Assembly: GCF_029433445.1 (NCBI RefSeq)
Contig: NZ_JAQTIC010000008.1
Coordinates: 1-64,000 of the forward strand
Direction: 5' to 3'
Source: Lactobacillus sp. ESL0701
Lineage (GTDB): Bacteria; Bacillota; Bacilli; Lactobacillales; Lactobacillaceae
Length of the DNA: 64,000 bases
A program made the translations under genes and the position numbers. The notes beneath the pieces were generated by a model. That model saw only the letters and a program-made list of their open reading frames with translations. It searched no databases and was not told the origin of the DNA. Shown piece after piece: positions 1 to 8,261 of this stretch (the first letter of the stretch is position 1; each line of letters starts with the position of its first letter).

Positions 1-61
1 TCAAGAACTTTTTTCTGCCCCGCTCCTGAAGAAGTTTTCAACTCCCTCAGCAGCGTTTATT

Positions 62-90
62 ATCTTACTAAACCTTCCTGCTCTTGTCAA
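62..90 (-). promoter_or_regulatory. rRNA-type promoter reading out of the left edge
   Basis: On the minus strand there is a consensus -35 TTGACA (plus 85-90), a 17-nt spacer and a -10 TAAGAT (plus 62-67), followed by AATAAACGC. At positions 1-8 the minus strand reads GTTCTTGA, which could begin a second -35 box cut by the window edge. Tandem strong promoters with this discriminator style are usual upstream of lactobacilli 16S genes, so an rRNA operon probably starts just left of the window. The promoter is seen in the sequence; the rRNA target is inferred. No gene is visible in 1-274. Confidence 0.6.
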
Positions 91-274
91 GCTCTTTTGC
101 TTAGTTTCTTTCGCCGCCTTGCTCTCAAGCCTTTCGCTCTCTTGCCCGACGACAGTTATTAATATTACCAACTTGTCTCCTCTTTTGCAAGCTTTTTTTT
201 AAAATTATTAAAATGACTTACTTTTAGTTTCATGTTAAAGTTGTTATATCAACGTTTAGAGGGGAGTTTTTAAA

Positions 275-1234
275 ATAAAAAAATTTGACATAGCAATCGT
301 GGGGGCAGGTCCAATTGGTCTCTTTAGCGCGAATTTTGCTCATTTGCATGGACTAAAAACGATAATTTTTGATTCACTAAAGGAGGCTGGCGGGCAACCT
401 AAACTGCTTTATCCGTTTAAAAAAATTTTTGACATTCCTGTTTTTAATGCAATTACAGGTAAAGAATTAGTTGAACGCTTAGCAGAAGAAACCCAAGAAA
501 AAGCAACTTTTATGTTGAACCACCGCGTTAGCGAAATTACTAAAGATGATGATTACTTCATTATTGACAACGAATTTGCCGTTAAAAGTATCATTGTTGC
601 CAGCGGTACCGGTTCGTTTACGCCTAAAAAGTTTCCGCTTAAAGTTGACAACGAAAGTGAAAAACATATTCACTACTATATAAGAGAACCAGAAAAATTT
701 GCTAACAAAGTTGTCGGCGTCTTTGGTGGTGGCGATTCCGCGCTTGATTGGGCACTTGAATTAGCCCAGCAGCCTAACACGCAAGTCAAGCTTGTTCACC
801 GGCGAAATGAATTCCGCGGTTTAGAATCTAGTATTCAGCAGCTTAAAAATTTGAAAAATGTTGAGATTCTGACCCCTTACCTTCCTAAAACCAGTTCTTT
901 AGTTGATAATCAGCTTACAATTGGTCTAAAAGAAATAGGGCAAACAGACATTATTGAGCGAACGTTTGATGAAATCGTCGTTGCCTATGGTTTTCGTGCC
1001 AACAATAATTTTGTTAAACAATGGGGCGTTGCTACTAGCGGCGGTCAAATCAAGGTCGGTCAAGAAATGAAAACTAACGTGCCCGGTATCTATGCTGTCG
1101 GCGACGCTGCAACATATTCTGGGCGTGTTCCCGTTATCGGACTTGGCTTTGGTGAAGCGCAAATTGCAATTACCTCAATTATGCGGTCACTTTTCCCTGA
1201 GAAAACTTTAACCATCCATTCAACCAGTATTTAG
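275..1234 (+). CDS. ferredoxin/flavodoxin--NADP(+) reductase, TrxR-like type
   Basis: A two-dinucleotide-domain flavoprotein of about 319 residues. The N-terminal FAD site is VGAGPIGLF, the NADPH site is GVFGGGDSALDW near the middle, and the C-terminal FAD motif is GIYAVGDAATYSG. The CxxC pair of thioredoxin reductase is absent, which fits the thioredoxin-reductase-like ferredoxin NADP reductases of Firmicutes; these move electrons between NADPH and ferredoxin or flavodoxin in the cytosol. The start is odd. The only ATG/GTG/TTG start is GTG at 299, inside the FAD motif, but the frame is open back to 260, a strong ribosome site (AGAGGGGAG, 258-266) precedes it, and the natural N-terminus KKFDIAIVGAG would begin at an ATA codon at 275. 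A mutated ATG or a true AUA start are both possible. dedA follows after 8 nt. Confidence 0.85.
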   Translation: MKKFDIAIVGAGPIGLFSANFAHLHGLKTIIFDSLKEAGGQPKLLYPFKKIFDIPVFNAITGKELVERLAEETQEKATFMLNHRVSEITKDDDYFIIDNEFAVKSIIVASGTGSFTPKKFPLKVDNESEKHIHYYIREPEKFANKVVGVFGGGDSALDWALELAQQPNTQVKLVHRRNEFRGLESSIQQLKNLKNVEILTPYLPKTSSLVDNQLTIGLKEIGQTDIIERTFDEIVVAYGFRANNNFVKQWGVATSGGQIKVGQEMKTNVPGIYAVGDAATYSGRVPVIGLGFGEAQIAITSIMRSLFPEKTLTIHSTSI

Positions 1235-1242
1235 GAGGCTTT

Positions 1243-1893
1243 ATGGCGTTAATCAACTTTATTTTACACATTGATCACCACCTAATCGCAATCGTCAACC
1301 AGTTTGGCGGTTGGACCTACCTTATCCTATTTGCCATTATTTTTATTGAAACCGGGCTGGTCATCTTTCCGTTTCTACCTGGTGACTCGCTTATTTTTGC
1401 TGCCAGCTCAATGGCTGTCAATCCTAAGTATCAACTTAACATTTGGCTAGTTTATTTAACAGTCTTACTAGCGGCGATCCTCGGTGATGCCTGTAATTAT
1501 GAACTTGGTGCTCGCTCTGTTAATGCCGGTAGCAAGTACGCTTGGTTCAATAAGTTAATTAATCAGAAAAATCGCTTGGCAGCCGAAAAGTTTTTTGAAC
1601 GACATGGTCCAATCACAATCGTAATTGGTCGCTTCATTCCATTTATTAGAACCTTTGTTCCTTTCATTTCCGGCGGCAGCAAAATGCATTATGGTAAATT
1701 TGCAGCATACAACATCTTCGGGGGCATTCTCTGGTGCGGCTTGTTTACCATCATTGGCTTTTTCTTTGGCAATATTCCGTTTGTTAAAGGCCACTTTTCA
1801 ATTTTAATATTGGCAATTATCTTGATTTCTGTTATTCCAATTTTAATTGTCGCGTTAAAAAAGCGCATCACACGTAAAAAGGAGTTCCATTAA
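1243..1893 (+). CDS. DedA family membrane protein
   Basis: 216 residues with several hydrophobic helices. It carries the DedA/VTT signature ETGLVIFPFLPGDSLIF near residues 36-52 and the GRFIPFIRTFVPFISG segment near 127-142, whose arginines and prolines are typical of these flippase-like membrane proteins. DedA proteins support membrane homeostasis and, in several bacteria, undecaprenyl-phosphate or phospholipid translocation; the substrate here is not known. The ribosome site AGGAGG overlaps the stop of the upstream reductase, so the two genes are probably cotranscribed. The coding end runs into the terminator hairpin. Confidence 0.9.
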   Translation: MALINFILHIDHHLIAIVNQFGGWTYLILFAIIFIETGLVIFPFLPGDSLIFAASSMAVNPKYQLNIWLVYLTVLLAAILGDACNYELGARSVNAGSKYAWFNKLINQKNRLAAEKFFERHGPITIVIGRFIPFIRTFVPFISGGSKMHYGKFAAYNIFGGILWCGLFTIIGFFFGNIPFVKGHFSILILAIILISVIPILIVALKKRITRKKEFH

Positions 1894-1908
1894 AGGAACT
1901 CCTTTTTT
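1876..1908. terminator. bidirectional terminator between dedA and the DUF1461 gene
   Basis: Inverted repeat AAAAAGGAGTTCC (1876-1888) / GGAACTCCTTTTT (1895-1907) with A and T tracts on both sides. It overlaps the ends of both convergent genes. Confidence 0.9.
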
Positions 1909-2515
1909 AGCGCTGTAATAATTTTGCAGCAAAATATAGCTCATAAATAATTCCGCCGACAGCAAAACATGCGGCAAAAAATCCTTCAGTCAGGACATTA
2001 ATAACCGGATCAGTGGCCGGATCAAACAGCCAAGTATTGCTCCCAGCAAACAGCAAATGATGAAAGACCACAAAGAAACTATCGAAATTGGTTACCGCGA
2101 ACGGCAAAATTGCAATTGGCAATAGTAAAAACAGCAACGCCCAAACTTTATTTAGCTTTAGCACGTTACCCTTTTGTCTTCTACTCCAAAGATAAATTAC
2201 CAAGCAGCACAAAAAGGCCACAATTGCTAAAATGAAGAGTTTTTTTACCGCCGCAAAATGCTGAGCGGCCATTGGCGAGGTTGGCAAATCGCGCATGTGC
2301 AACACATGCTTAAAGGGCCAAATCAAATACCACATCAGCTGATTATAATTGTGCATTACCTGCCCAAGCGTCAAATTCACTGTCTTATTTGTCTTTTGGA
2401 CAACAACAAAAACCAGCAGTAGCGGCCAACTGGCAACAATTGCACCAACCACGCTGCTCGTAATCGCAAAGATAAAATGATAAATAATCGTAAAAATATT
2501 ATTTTGCTTTTTCAT
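1907..2515 (-). CDS. TIGR01906/DUF1461 family integral membrane protein
   Basis: 202 residues with about five hydrophobic segments: an N-terminal helix near 12-38, then helices near 90-110, 120-140 and at the C-terminus. It matches the general look of the TIGR01906 (DUF1461) membrane family, which in lactobacilli sits last in the yutD/nagD-like cluster. Function is unknown. Its ATG overlaps the stop of the upstream HAD gene by 4 nt, which indicates translational coupling, and its stop lies in the terminator hairpin. Confidence 0.8.
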   Translation of the reverse strand: MKKQNNIFTIIYHFIFAITSSVVGAIVASWPLLLVFVVVQKTNKTVNLTLGQVMHNYNQLMWYLIWPFKHVLHMRDLPTSPMAAQHFAAVKKLFILAIVAFLCCLVIYLWSRRQKGNVLKLNKVWALLFLLLPIAILPFAVTNFDSFFVVFHHLLFAGSNTWLFDPATDPVINVLTEGFFAACFAVGGIIYELYFAAKLLQR

Positions 2516-3285
2516 AATTCAAATTGATCCAAACTGGCAACCACGTATGTTGGCTGCCGCTTATCTTTAATATCGTCTAGATGCGTAATCCCAGTGGTCA
2601 CTAACAACTGGTCAACTTGACTATTAAAGCCAGCCTTAATATCAGTATCGTAATTATCACCAACTAAAATTGCTTGCTCCTTAATGCAGTGCATTTTTGC
2701 TAGCGCCATATTCACAATAATTGGTGACGGTTTACCGATATACAATGGCTTTTGACCGCTAGAAACGGCAATCATGGCACACTGCGAGCCATTGCCTGGC
2801 AGTAATCCTTCATTGCTGGGCAAGTTAACATCCCCATTAGTCCCGATAAAAGTCGCGCCACTTCTGATCGCATCAGCAGCAACCTGAACTTTACGGTAAG
2901 TTAAATCACGGTCCATCCCCACAACTACATAGTCCGGGTGATACGGATCCAATTCAAAATCTGTTTGCTGCAAAAATTCATGCCACAGACCCATTTCACC
3001 AATCAAATAGAATTTAAGCGGTGAGAGTTGCGGGCTCTCCTTTTTAAGGTAGCTGACAGTCGCCATACAGGGCGTATAAACGTGATTAATGTCTGTCTTG
3101 ATCCCGTGACCTGCCAATTTATCTACGACCATCTGCGGCGTTCTTGTCGTGTTATTGGTCAAGAACAAAAAGTCCTTGCCAGCTTTTTCTAGCCGGTGAA
3201 CAAAATTTACGCCAGCAGCAATTGTTTCTTTACCGCGATAAATCGTACCGTCAAGATCAATCAAAAATAATCGATAATCCTTCAC
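2512..3285 (-). CDS. HAD-IIA family sugar/nucleotide phosphatase (NagD-like, TIGR01457)
   Basis: 257 residues. Motif I DLDGTIYRG has nucleophile Asp10 and Asp12; motif II is in LTNNTTRTP; motif III/IV GDNYDTDIKAG lies near 209-219. The C2A cap between motifs II and III is typical of NagD/AraL-type phosphatases, which dephosphorylate small phosphorylated metabolites in the cytosol. The substrate cannot be read from the sequence. It lies in an operon with yutD and the 5'-nucleotidase, starting next to the yutD stop. Confidence 0.88.
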   Translation of the reverse strand: MKDYRLFLIDLDGTIYRGKETIAAGVNFVHRLEKAGKDFLFLTNNTTRTPQMVVDKLAGHGIKTDINHVYTPCMATVSYLKKESPQLSPLKFYLIGEMGLWHEFLQQTDFELDPYHPDYVVVGMDRDLTYRKVQVAADAIRSGATFIGTNGDVNLPSNEGLLPGNGSQCAMIAVSSGQKPLYIGKPSPIIVNMALAKMHCIKEQAILVGDNYDTDIKAGFNSQVDQLLVTTGITHLDDIKDKRQPTYVVASLDQFEL

Positions 3286-3882
3286 TTAATTGCTGCCCTT
3301 TCTTTTTTTAATGACAAAAGAATGATGATTGCTACGTTCTTTTTTAACCGCCACTGCTTCTTTTTTCTTAAAAGTAGTCTTATGCACGCGCCGGCGTTTA
3401 AACGCCATATTCTTTTTCGAATGAGCACTAACTCGGCGGTGACCCGACTGGCGATGATTGCCATTCCAAGTTTTTTGATTACTGGAATGATAATGATGAA
3501 CGGGACTGATCAGCTGCAAAATAAAATAACCTGTCCCCGGATTGCAGTATTCGATTAAATAATCCGCAATCGTCTGCTCCTTACGGTCAATCGCCGTACG
3601 CATATTATCCTTATAAAAACCCTTTAGCCGCAAATGTTCACTGGAAACATCCCCGACCAAAAAGTCATATTGGTCAAGGTATGGATCATACTTCTGCCGC
3701 AAAACTTCTATATCCAAAGCCTCACGCTTATTAACGATTACCTGATACAGCTGCTGGTTAATCTTAACTTGATCGCCATCCTGACCAACAACAGCTAATG
3801 GGTGCCGTAACGGCTGGTCCTTAGTAAACTTATTATCACGCTGCGTCTTTTTTGGATTATCTGCTACAATCTTATCCGTCAT
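3286..3882 (-). CDS. yutD: YutD family protein (DUF1027) with long basic tail
   Basis: 198 residues. The first roughly 115 match the YutD/DUF1027 domain (DFLVGDVSSEHLRLKGFY, near 74-91, and DYLIEYCNPGTGYFILQ). The family is conserved in Firmicutes but has no settled function. The last 70 or so residues are an added tail rich in Lys, Arg and His (for example KKRKGSN at the end), roughly doubling the usual length of about 100; such a tail suggests nucleic-acid or ribosome contact, which is inference. It starts 5 nt after the 5'-nucleotidase and abuts the HAD gene, so it is in the same operon. Confidence 0.85.
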   Translation of the reverse strand: MTDKIVADNPKKTQRDNKFTKDQPLRHPLAVVGQDGDQVKINQQLYQVIVNKREALDIEVLRQKYDPYLDQYDFLVGDVSSEHLRLKGFYKDNMRTAIDRKEQTIADYLIEYCNPGTGYFILQLISPVHHYHSSNQKTWNGNHRQSGHRRVSAHSKKNMAFKRRRVHKTTFKKKEAVAVKKERSNHHSFVIKKRKGSN

Positions 3883-3887
3883 TTATT

Positions 3888-5258
3888 TCACTTCCCGTCA
3901 ATCGGATATTTTTCAGCTAAATAATTGCCCACCACTTCTCGCAAAAATTGCGGAAATAGGAACTTGTTATCCCCAACAATGGCTAATGTTGGGAAAAATG
4001 GTACTAAAACATAATGGTCGAGCACCGCGATTTCATATTCTTTAAGCGGATCAATTTGCTGACCATTAACATAAACAACACGGCTAATTGGGTCAAACTT
4101 AATTCCCTTATAGTACATTTGCCCAAAAATCTTCCCCCGAAAGCTCATCCCCTGCAACGGGAAGTGGTCAAGAAAGTGCCGGTTTTTTTCAATTTCCATG
4201 ACTAGCCGCCACAAATCACTACCCTTTAGAGTTGAACGCACAACATGCATTGAATGGGGCAAGCTCTTTTGCAAGTCATATTTGGTTAAAATACCCTTTT
4301 TGAAGGGATCTAAAAACAAACCCGAACTAAGCATTGCTAGATCTGTCCCGGCAAAATCCGCAATGGCATCAAGCGATATTTGAATTGCGGCTTCACGGCT
4401 ATTAGCAAATTTTTCTGGTAAATCTGCTACTTGTTCCTGCATCAAAATATCTTGCCCACGCTTGTGATAACCTTCAATTACTTCCTCGTCGTTTGGCTTT
4501 GCCTTCATTAAGCTTGTTGCTTCAACATGAGGCACGATTTTTTGAACATGATGCTGATCGTCAAGTTCCATGTGAATATTGCCAACATAATTGCCCCATT
4601 TACCTGTCTGCGTCAGCCAAACACCGTTGACTTTTTCACCATGCTTTAATAAATCATGACTATGACCACCAATAATTAGGTCAATCTGCGGATAATTCTC
4701 CGCTAAAAAACGATCCATGTTTAGACCAACATGAGTTAACAAGATTAAGACATCATACTTGCCCGCAATTGTTGGCAAAACCTCGTCCATTGTTTCTTTC
4801 AGCATCTTGACGTGCCAATGATTGGGTTCATAAGATAACGGATAAGCCGCCGTCAAGCCAATCAGAGCAATTCTTGTCCCCTTCTTGGTGGTCAAGATCT
4901 GACTTTGCTCGCACCAGTGCGGCATGGACTCATCTTCTTCACGTAAATTAGCCAAAATCACCGGGAATTTTGCCCGGTCAAACAGCCGCTCAACAACCGC
5001 GTGAGAATTAGAAATTCCCTCATTATTGCCGATCGTAATGGCATCGTAATTAAACAAGTTCATCAAATCAATATTAGCCTGCCCATACGTCGCATCCGTT
5101 AACGGCTGCGAGCGATCCATAAAATCACCGGCATCAAAGGTCAAGACTTGATCGACCGATTGATCCTGCTGGGCGTTTTTTAAATAACGACCAATTTTAG
5201 GAAAATGTTCAAAATGTGAGTGTAAATCATTGGTATGTAAAATGCGAAGTGTTTCCAT
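3888..5258 (-). CDS. bifunctional metallophosphatase/5'-nucleotidase, YunD-like
   Basis: 456 residues with a calcineurin-type catalytic domain first: LHTNDLHSHFEHF near 7-19 gives two metal ligands, then FDAGDFMD, GNNEG, LLTHVGLN and IIGGHSHD. The C-terminal 5'-nucleotidase substrate domain covers about 285-456. There is no signal peptide, so it is probably cytosolic, unlike secreted UshA-type enzymes. In most 5'-nucleotidases the third motif reads GNHE; here it is GNNE, so the usual catalytic His is Asn. I believe this is a feature of the YunD subgroup, but could not check. Second gene of the yutD operon. Confidence 0.88.
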   Translation of the reverse strand: METLRILHTNDLHSHFEHFPKIGRYLKNAQQDQSVDQVLTFDAGDFMDRSQPLTDATYGQANIDLMNLFNYDAITIGNNEGISNSHAVVERLFDRAKFPVILANLREEDESMPHWCEQSQILTTKKGTRIALIGLTAAYPLSYEPNHWHVKMLKETMDEVLPTIAGKYDVLILLTHVGLNMDRFLAENYPQIDLIIGGHSHDLLKHGEKVNGVWLTQTGKWGNYVGNIHMELDDQHHVQKIVPHVEATSLMKAKPNDEEVIEGYHKRGQDILMQEQVADLPEKFANSREAAIQISLDAIADFAGTDLAMLSSGLFLDPFKKGILTKYDLQKSLPHSMHVVRSTLKGSDLWRLVMEIEKNRHFLDHFPLQGMSFRGKIFGQMYYKGIKFDPISRVVYVNGQQIDPLKEYEIAVLDHYVLVPFFPTLAIVGDNKFLFPQFLREVVGNYLAEKYPIDGK

Positions 5259-5270
5259 TATGCTGCTCTT

Positions 5271-5603
5271 CTATCCAATCTGGTTGGATTTCAAAATCAT
5301 CTGATAGGCATCCAAAACCTTGCCCTTTGGTTTTTCCCATTCAACCCAACTTGGATTTTTCCAATCGTCTTCGTTAGTCAGAGTTTCTAGATGATAATTT
5401 TTATTAATATAGTCTTCGTAAGTAATTAGTGCTTTAGTTCTGGGAATGTTTAATTGCAAAATCCGGACATTTTTAATCATGCCATGATCGACAGCTAATT
5501 CGGCAATGCCATTTTGATCAATATTTGAAATCTCAAAATACTTACTGCCATCATTTCTAGTAATTTCTTCAATTAAATCTAATTCTTCGTTTTGTTGCTC
5601 CAT
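5271..5603 (-). CDS. conserved hypothetical protein, first gene of the yutD operon
   Basis: 110 residues, acidic N-terminus (EQQNEELDLIEE) and a mixed alpha/beta composition without membrane segments or known motifs. I do not recognise the family. It lies 12 nt upstream of the 5'-nucleotidase on the same strand and after the divergent promoter region, so it is probably the leader gene of that operon. The start ATG is preceded by a weak ribosome site (TAGGTAGGG). Confidence 0.65.
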   Translation of the reverse strand: MEQQNEELDLIEEITRNDGSKYFEISNIDQNGIAELAVDHGMIKNVRILQLNIPRTKALITYEDYINKNYHLETLTNEDDWKNPSWVEWEKPKGKVLDAYQMILKSNQIG

Positions 5604-5629
5604 TAACCCTACCTACATGAAATAAAAAC

Positions 5630-5647
5630 TTTTGCTATATAGCAAAA
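5630..5647. promoter_or_regulatory. perfect 18-bp palindrome in a divergent promoter region
   Basis: TTTTGCTATATAGCAAAA is perfectly self-complementary and lies between the divergent starts of the hypothetical/yutD operon and the secreted phosphodiesterase. A possible plus-strand promoter TAGCAA-17-TATTGT uses its right half as -35. This looks like an operator for a dimeric repressor; which one is unknown. Confidence 0.5.
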
Positions 5648-5690
5648 AATGTGCAACCATGCTATTGTATTAAGCGATAGAGGTGTACAC

Positions 5691-7061
5691 ATGAAACGTT
5701 CTAGCCAGCTACTTTTGGCTCTTTTTTTTAGCTTAATCTTTGTCACGACCAGCGGTTTTACCGTTGTCGGTCACCGAGGCGACCCGAGCAAATACCCTGA
5801 AGAAACTATTCAGAGTGACGACTCGGCCTTCAACTCTGGTGCCGATTACGTTGAACTCGACCTGCACCTGTCTTCCGACGGCGTTCTGGTTGTCTCACAT
5901 GATGATGATTTATTTCGAGTTACTCATACACATGCAATTGTATCACAAAATACTTGGCAAACACTTAGTCAATTAACATATGATAATGGCGAACATGTGC
6001 TCAGTTTGGACCAGCTCTTTAGTCATTATCAAAAACGTCCAAGCGCAAAATTCATTTTGGAAACCAAGGTTGATCACTCAATTGACCCGTCTTACCAGTT
6101 AGAAGACGAAATTGCGCAGACAATTAAAAAATATCACATGGAAAGTCGGGTCATGATCCATTCATTTTCGGCAGCCAGCCTGTTTCACTTGCGGGCGTTA
6201 ATGCCTAATGCCTACTTAATCTTGCTTGTCGGCAGCTTGAAGCGCATTAACTTTAGTAATCTGCCGCAAGTTAACGCGGTCAATGTTTCATCTGACGTTA
6301 TTCAAGACCATCCATGGCTCATTCACTGGCTGCATATCCTTGATAAGCAGGTCTATGTTTGGGCGGAAATGGACGAATCACCAGAATTATGGCACTGGCT
6401 GATTAACAAAAATGTTGACGGTGTCGTCACCAATTACCCCGCCACTGGTTTTAAATATAAGTTAGCCAAAGAAGGCACCAGCAAGTACGATATTCATCGC
6501 AGCGGCATTTATTTTGGCAAAAGCAAAACGCCAATTATGATGAACCCCTATGTTCGCATCAAGCAGCATAAATATATTTATCCTGGGCAACGGCTCAACG
6601 TCATGTATGGCGTGCGCGCTCACAATCAACTTTACTATCAAGTTGCCAATCAGACGTTTATCTCAGCTGAATTTGTCAATCTTGACCTAACTGAACGTGA
6701 TATTGCACCATACCAAGACAAGCAAATTATTGCTAAACCACAAAAACAGGTGCCAATCTATCGTTTTCCTGATAACCAATCCAAGACTAAACAAAACCTG
6801 CCAGCTAATACGCTTTTTAAAATTGCTAACTTTAATGGCAGTCCCAAGAGTATGTGGCTTTACACCAAGTTAGGCTGGGTTAAGGCACAAGATATTCTCT
6901 TTTATGGCTTTTTTGATAAAGAAAGCTGGCAGAGCTACCGGCAATTACCGCGGATTAGCCGCTACAATAATCTGGCCCTGACGGCTTATCTGCCGCACAC
7001 GGCACCGGCAACTAAAACCACGCCAGAATTAATTAAGGCTACAATACAAATAATTAAATAG
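5691..7061 (+). CDS. secreted glycerophosphodiester phosphodiesterase with C-terminal SH3-like repeats
   Basis: 456 residues from the ATG at 5691, which follows a ribosome site AGAGGTG; an upstream in-frame ATG at 5649 has none. An N-terminal signal peptide (RSSQLLLALFFSLIFVTTSG) precedes the GDPD domain, which begins VVGHRGDPSKYPEE and continues with YVELDLHLSSDG and VVSHDDDL, the catalytic and metal-binding motifs. GDPDs release glycerol-3-phosphate from glycerophosphodiesters; a secreted form could act on lipid headgroups or teichoic acid. From about residue 265 two SH3-like segments (ending LYTKLGWVKAQDI) suggest wall binding. It ends at a strong terminator shared with ccpA. Confidence 0.85.
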   Translation: MKRSSQLLLALFFSLIFVTTSGFTVVGHRGDPSKYPEETIQSDDSAFNSGADYVELDLHLSSDGVLVVSHDDDLFRVTHTHAIVSQNTWQTLSQLTYDNGEHVLSLDQLFSHYQKRPSAKFILETKVDHSIDPSYQLEDEIAQTIKKYHMESRVMIHSFSAASLFHLRALMPNAYLILLVGSLKRINFSNLPQVNAVNVSSDVIQDHPWLIHWLHILDKQVYVWAEMDESPELWHWLINKNVDGVVTNYPATGFKYKLAKEGTSKYDIHRSGIYFGKSKTPIMMNPYVRIKQHKYIYPGQRLNVMYGVRAHNQLYYQVANQTFISAEFVNLDLTERDIAPYQDKQIIAKPQKQVPIYRFPDNQSKTKQNLPANTLFKIANFNGSPKSMWLYTKLGWVKAQDILFYGFFDKESWQSYRQLPRISRYNNLALTAYLPHTAPATKTTPELIKATIQIIK

Positions 7062-7066
7062 CATAC

Positions 7067-7102
7067 AAAAAAACGATTCACTACCACGTGAATCGTTTTT
7101 TC
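7067..7102. terminator. bidirectional terminator, phosphodiesterase / ccpA
   Basis: Stem AAAAAACGATTCAC (7068-7081) / GTGAATCGTTTTTT (7088-7101) with a 6-nt loop, and T tracts on both strands. Confidence 0.92.
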
Positions 7103-7109
7103 TTTAAAC

Positions 7110-8111
7110 TTATTGGTTGCTCGTACTTTGCTTCTTAAGTAATTCGTATGGTAACTCAATTTGCGTATCTACTACTTCTTCATTGTTCATCAACTTAGTT
7201 AACATTCTCATGGCAACAGCCCCCATATCATACAATGGCTGGCGAATTGCGGTTAAGGCTGGGCGAACAACTGAAGCGATTTGGGTTGCACTTGCAGTAA
7301 TAATTTCTAAGTCATCAGGCACTTTTTGACCAGCATCAATTGCTGAATTCAAAATGCCAACGGCTGTAATGTCGCGGGTAACAACTACACCATCAACACC
7401 ATCCTGACGCAAGCGTGAATACAAGTTGTAACCATCAGAATGGTCCTTAATATTCGTGTAGATTTTACCCTCGCCCAAGTTATGCTCTGCCATAAATTCC
7501 TTGTAAGCTGGAATACGGCAATCAGCGTTTACGACGGCATCAGCATCCCCAACAACTAAGGCTAAGTTACGCCGACCATCATTGTAGAGTAAATTCAAAG
7601 CTTCAATATCAGCCTTGTGATAATCAATTGTAACTGATGGAAATTCCTTGTGATTATCCTTAGTTCCAGCCAAAACTACTGGCGTATCAGTCCGCTTAAA
7701 GGCTTCAACTGCTTCTTTTGGCAGGCAGTTTGACATATAAATCACACCATCAACCTGCTTATTTAACAAGCCTTGAATTGCTTGGTCTTCACGCATTAAA
7801 CGATTTTCAATACTGGTAATAATAATATTGTATTTATATAGCAGAGCAATATCATCAATACCCTTTGATAATTCCGCAAAATAAAGGTTGGTCAAATCTG
7901 GCACAATCAAACCAACAGTGGTTGTCCTTTTAGAAGCCAAACCTTGAGCAACGGCATTTGGTTGGTAGTGCAGGCGATTAATTACCTCCATTACCCGTTC
8001 GCGTGTGTCCTTACGCACATTTGTATTGCCATTAACCACTCGTGAAACTGTGGCCATTGAAACCTTAGCCTCCCGAGCAACATCATAAATCGTAATATCC
8101 TGTTTACGCAT
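7110..8111 (-). CDS. ccpA: catabolite control protein A (LacI family)
   Basis: 333 residues. The LacI helix-turn-helix is ITIYDVAREAKVSMATVSRV (about 6-25), with the hinge helix near NAVAQGLASKRT, followed by a periplasmic-binding-like effector domain. CcpA with HPr-Ser46-P binds cre sites to repress or activate carbon genes. The assignment rests on sequence plus the divergent pepQ neighbour, an arrangement typical of lactobacilli. A ribosome site GGAGG precedes the ATG. A perfect cre overlaps its predicted -35 box (TTGCAA-17-TAAATT), so autoregulation is likely. Sugar operons further right in this window carry cre or cre-like sites. Confidence 0.97.
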   Translation of the reverse strand: MRKQDITIYDVAREAKVSMATVSRVVNGNTNVRKDTRERVMEVINRLHYQPNAVAQGLASKRTTTVGLIVPDLTNLYFAELSKGIDDIALLYKYNIIITSIENRLMREDQAIQGLLNKQVDGVIYMSNCLPKEAVEAFKRTDTPVVLAGTKDNHKEFPSVTIDYHKADIEALNLLYNDGRRNLALVVGDADAVVNADCRIPAYKEFMAEHNLGEGKIYTNIKDHSDGYNLYSRLRQDGVDGVVVTRDITAVGILNSAIDAGQKVPDDLEIITASATQIASVVRPALTAIRQPLYDMGAVAMRMLTKLMNNEEVVDTQIELPYELLKKQSTSNQ

Positions 8112-8170
8112 CCTTCAATTCCTCCATTTAAAAATCCTTAAGATAGAATTTACCACGAATCGCAATATAT

Positions 8171-8184
8171 TGCAAACGTTTACA
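8171..8184. promoter_or_regulatory. cre site (CcpA operator) between ccpA and pepQ
   Basis: TGCAAACGTTTACA matches TGNAANCGNTNNCA at every fixed position. It overlaps the -35 TTGCAA (8170-8175) of the predicted ccpA promoter, whose -10 is TAAATT at 8147-8152, and lies upstream of the pepQ -10 TATACT (8219-8224). Confidence 0.85.
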
Positions 8185-8261
8185 ACTATTCTTTCATTTT
8201 TTCATACTTAGAACATGATATACTTTTCATGATTAAGATTTAATTTGAAAGGAACATAAAG

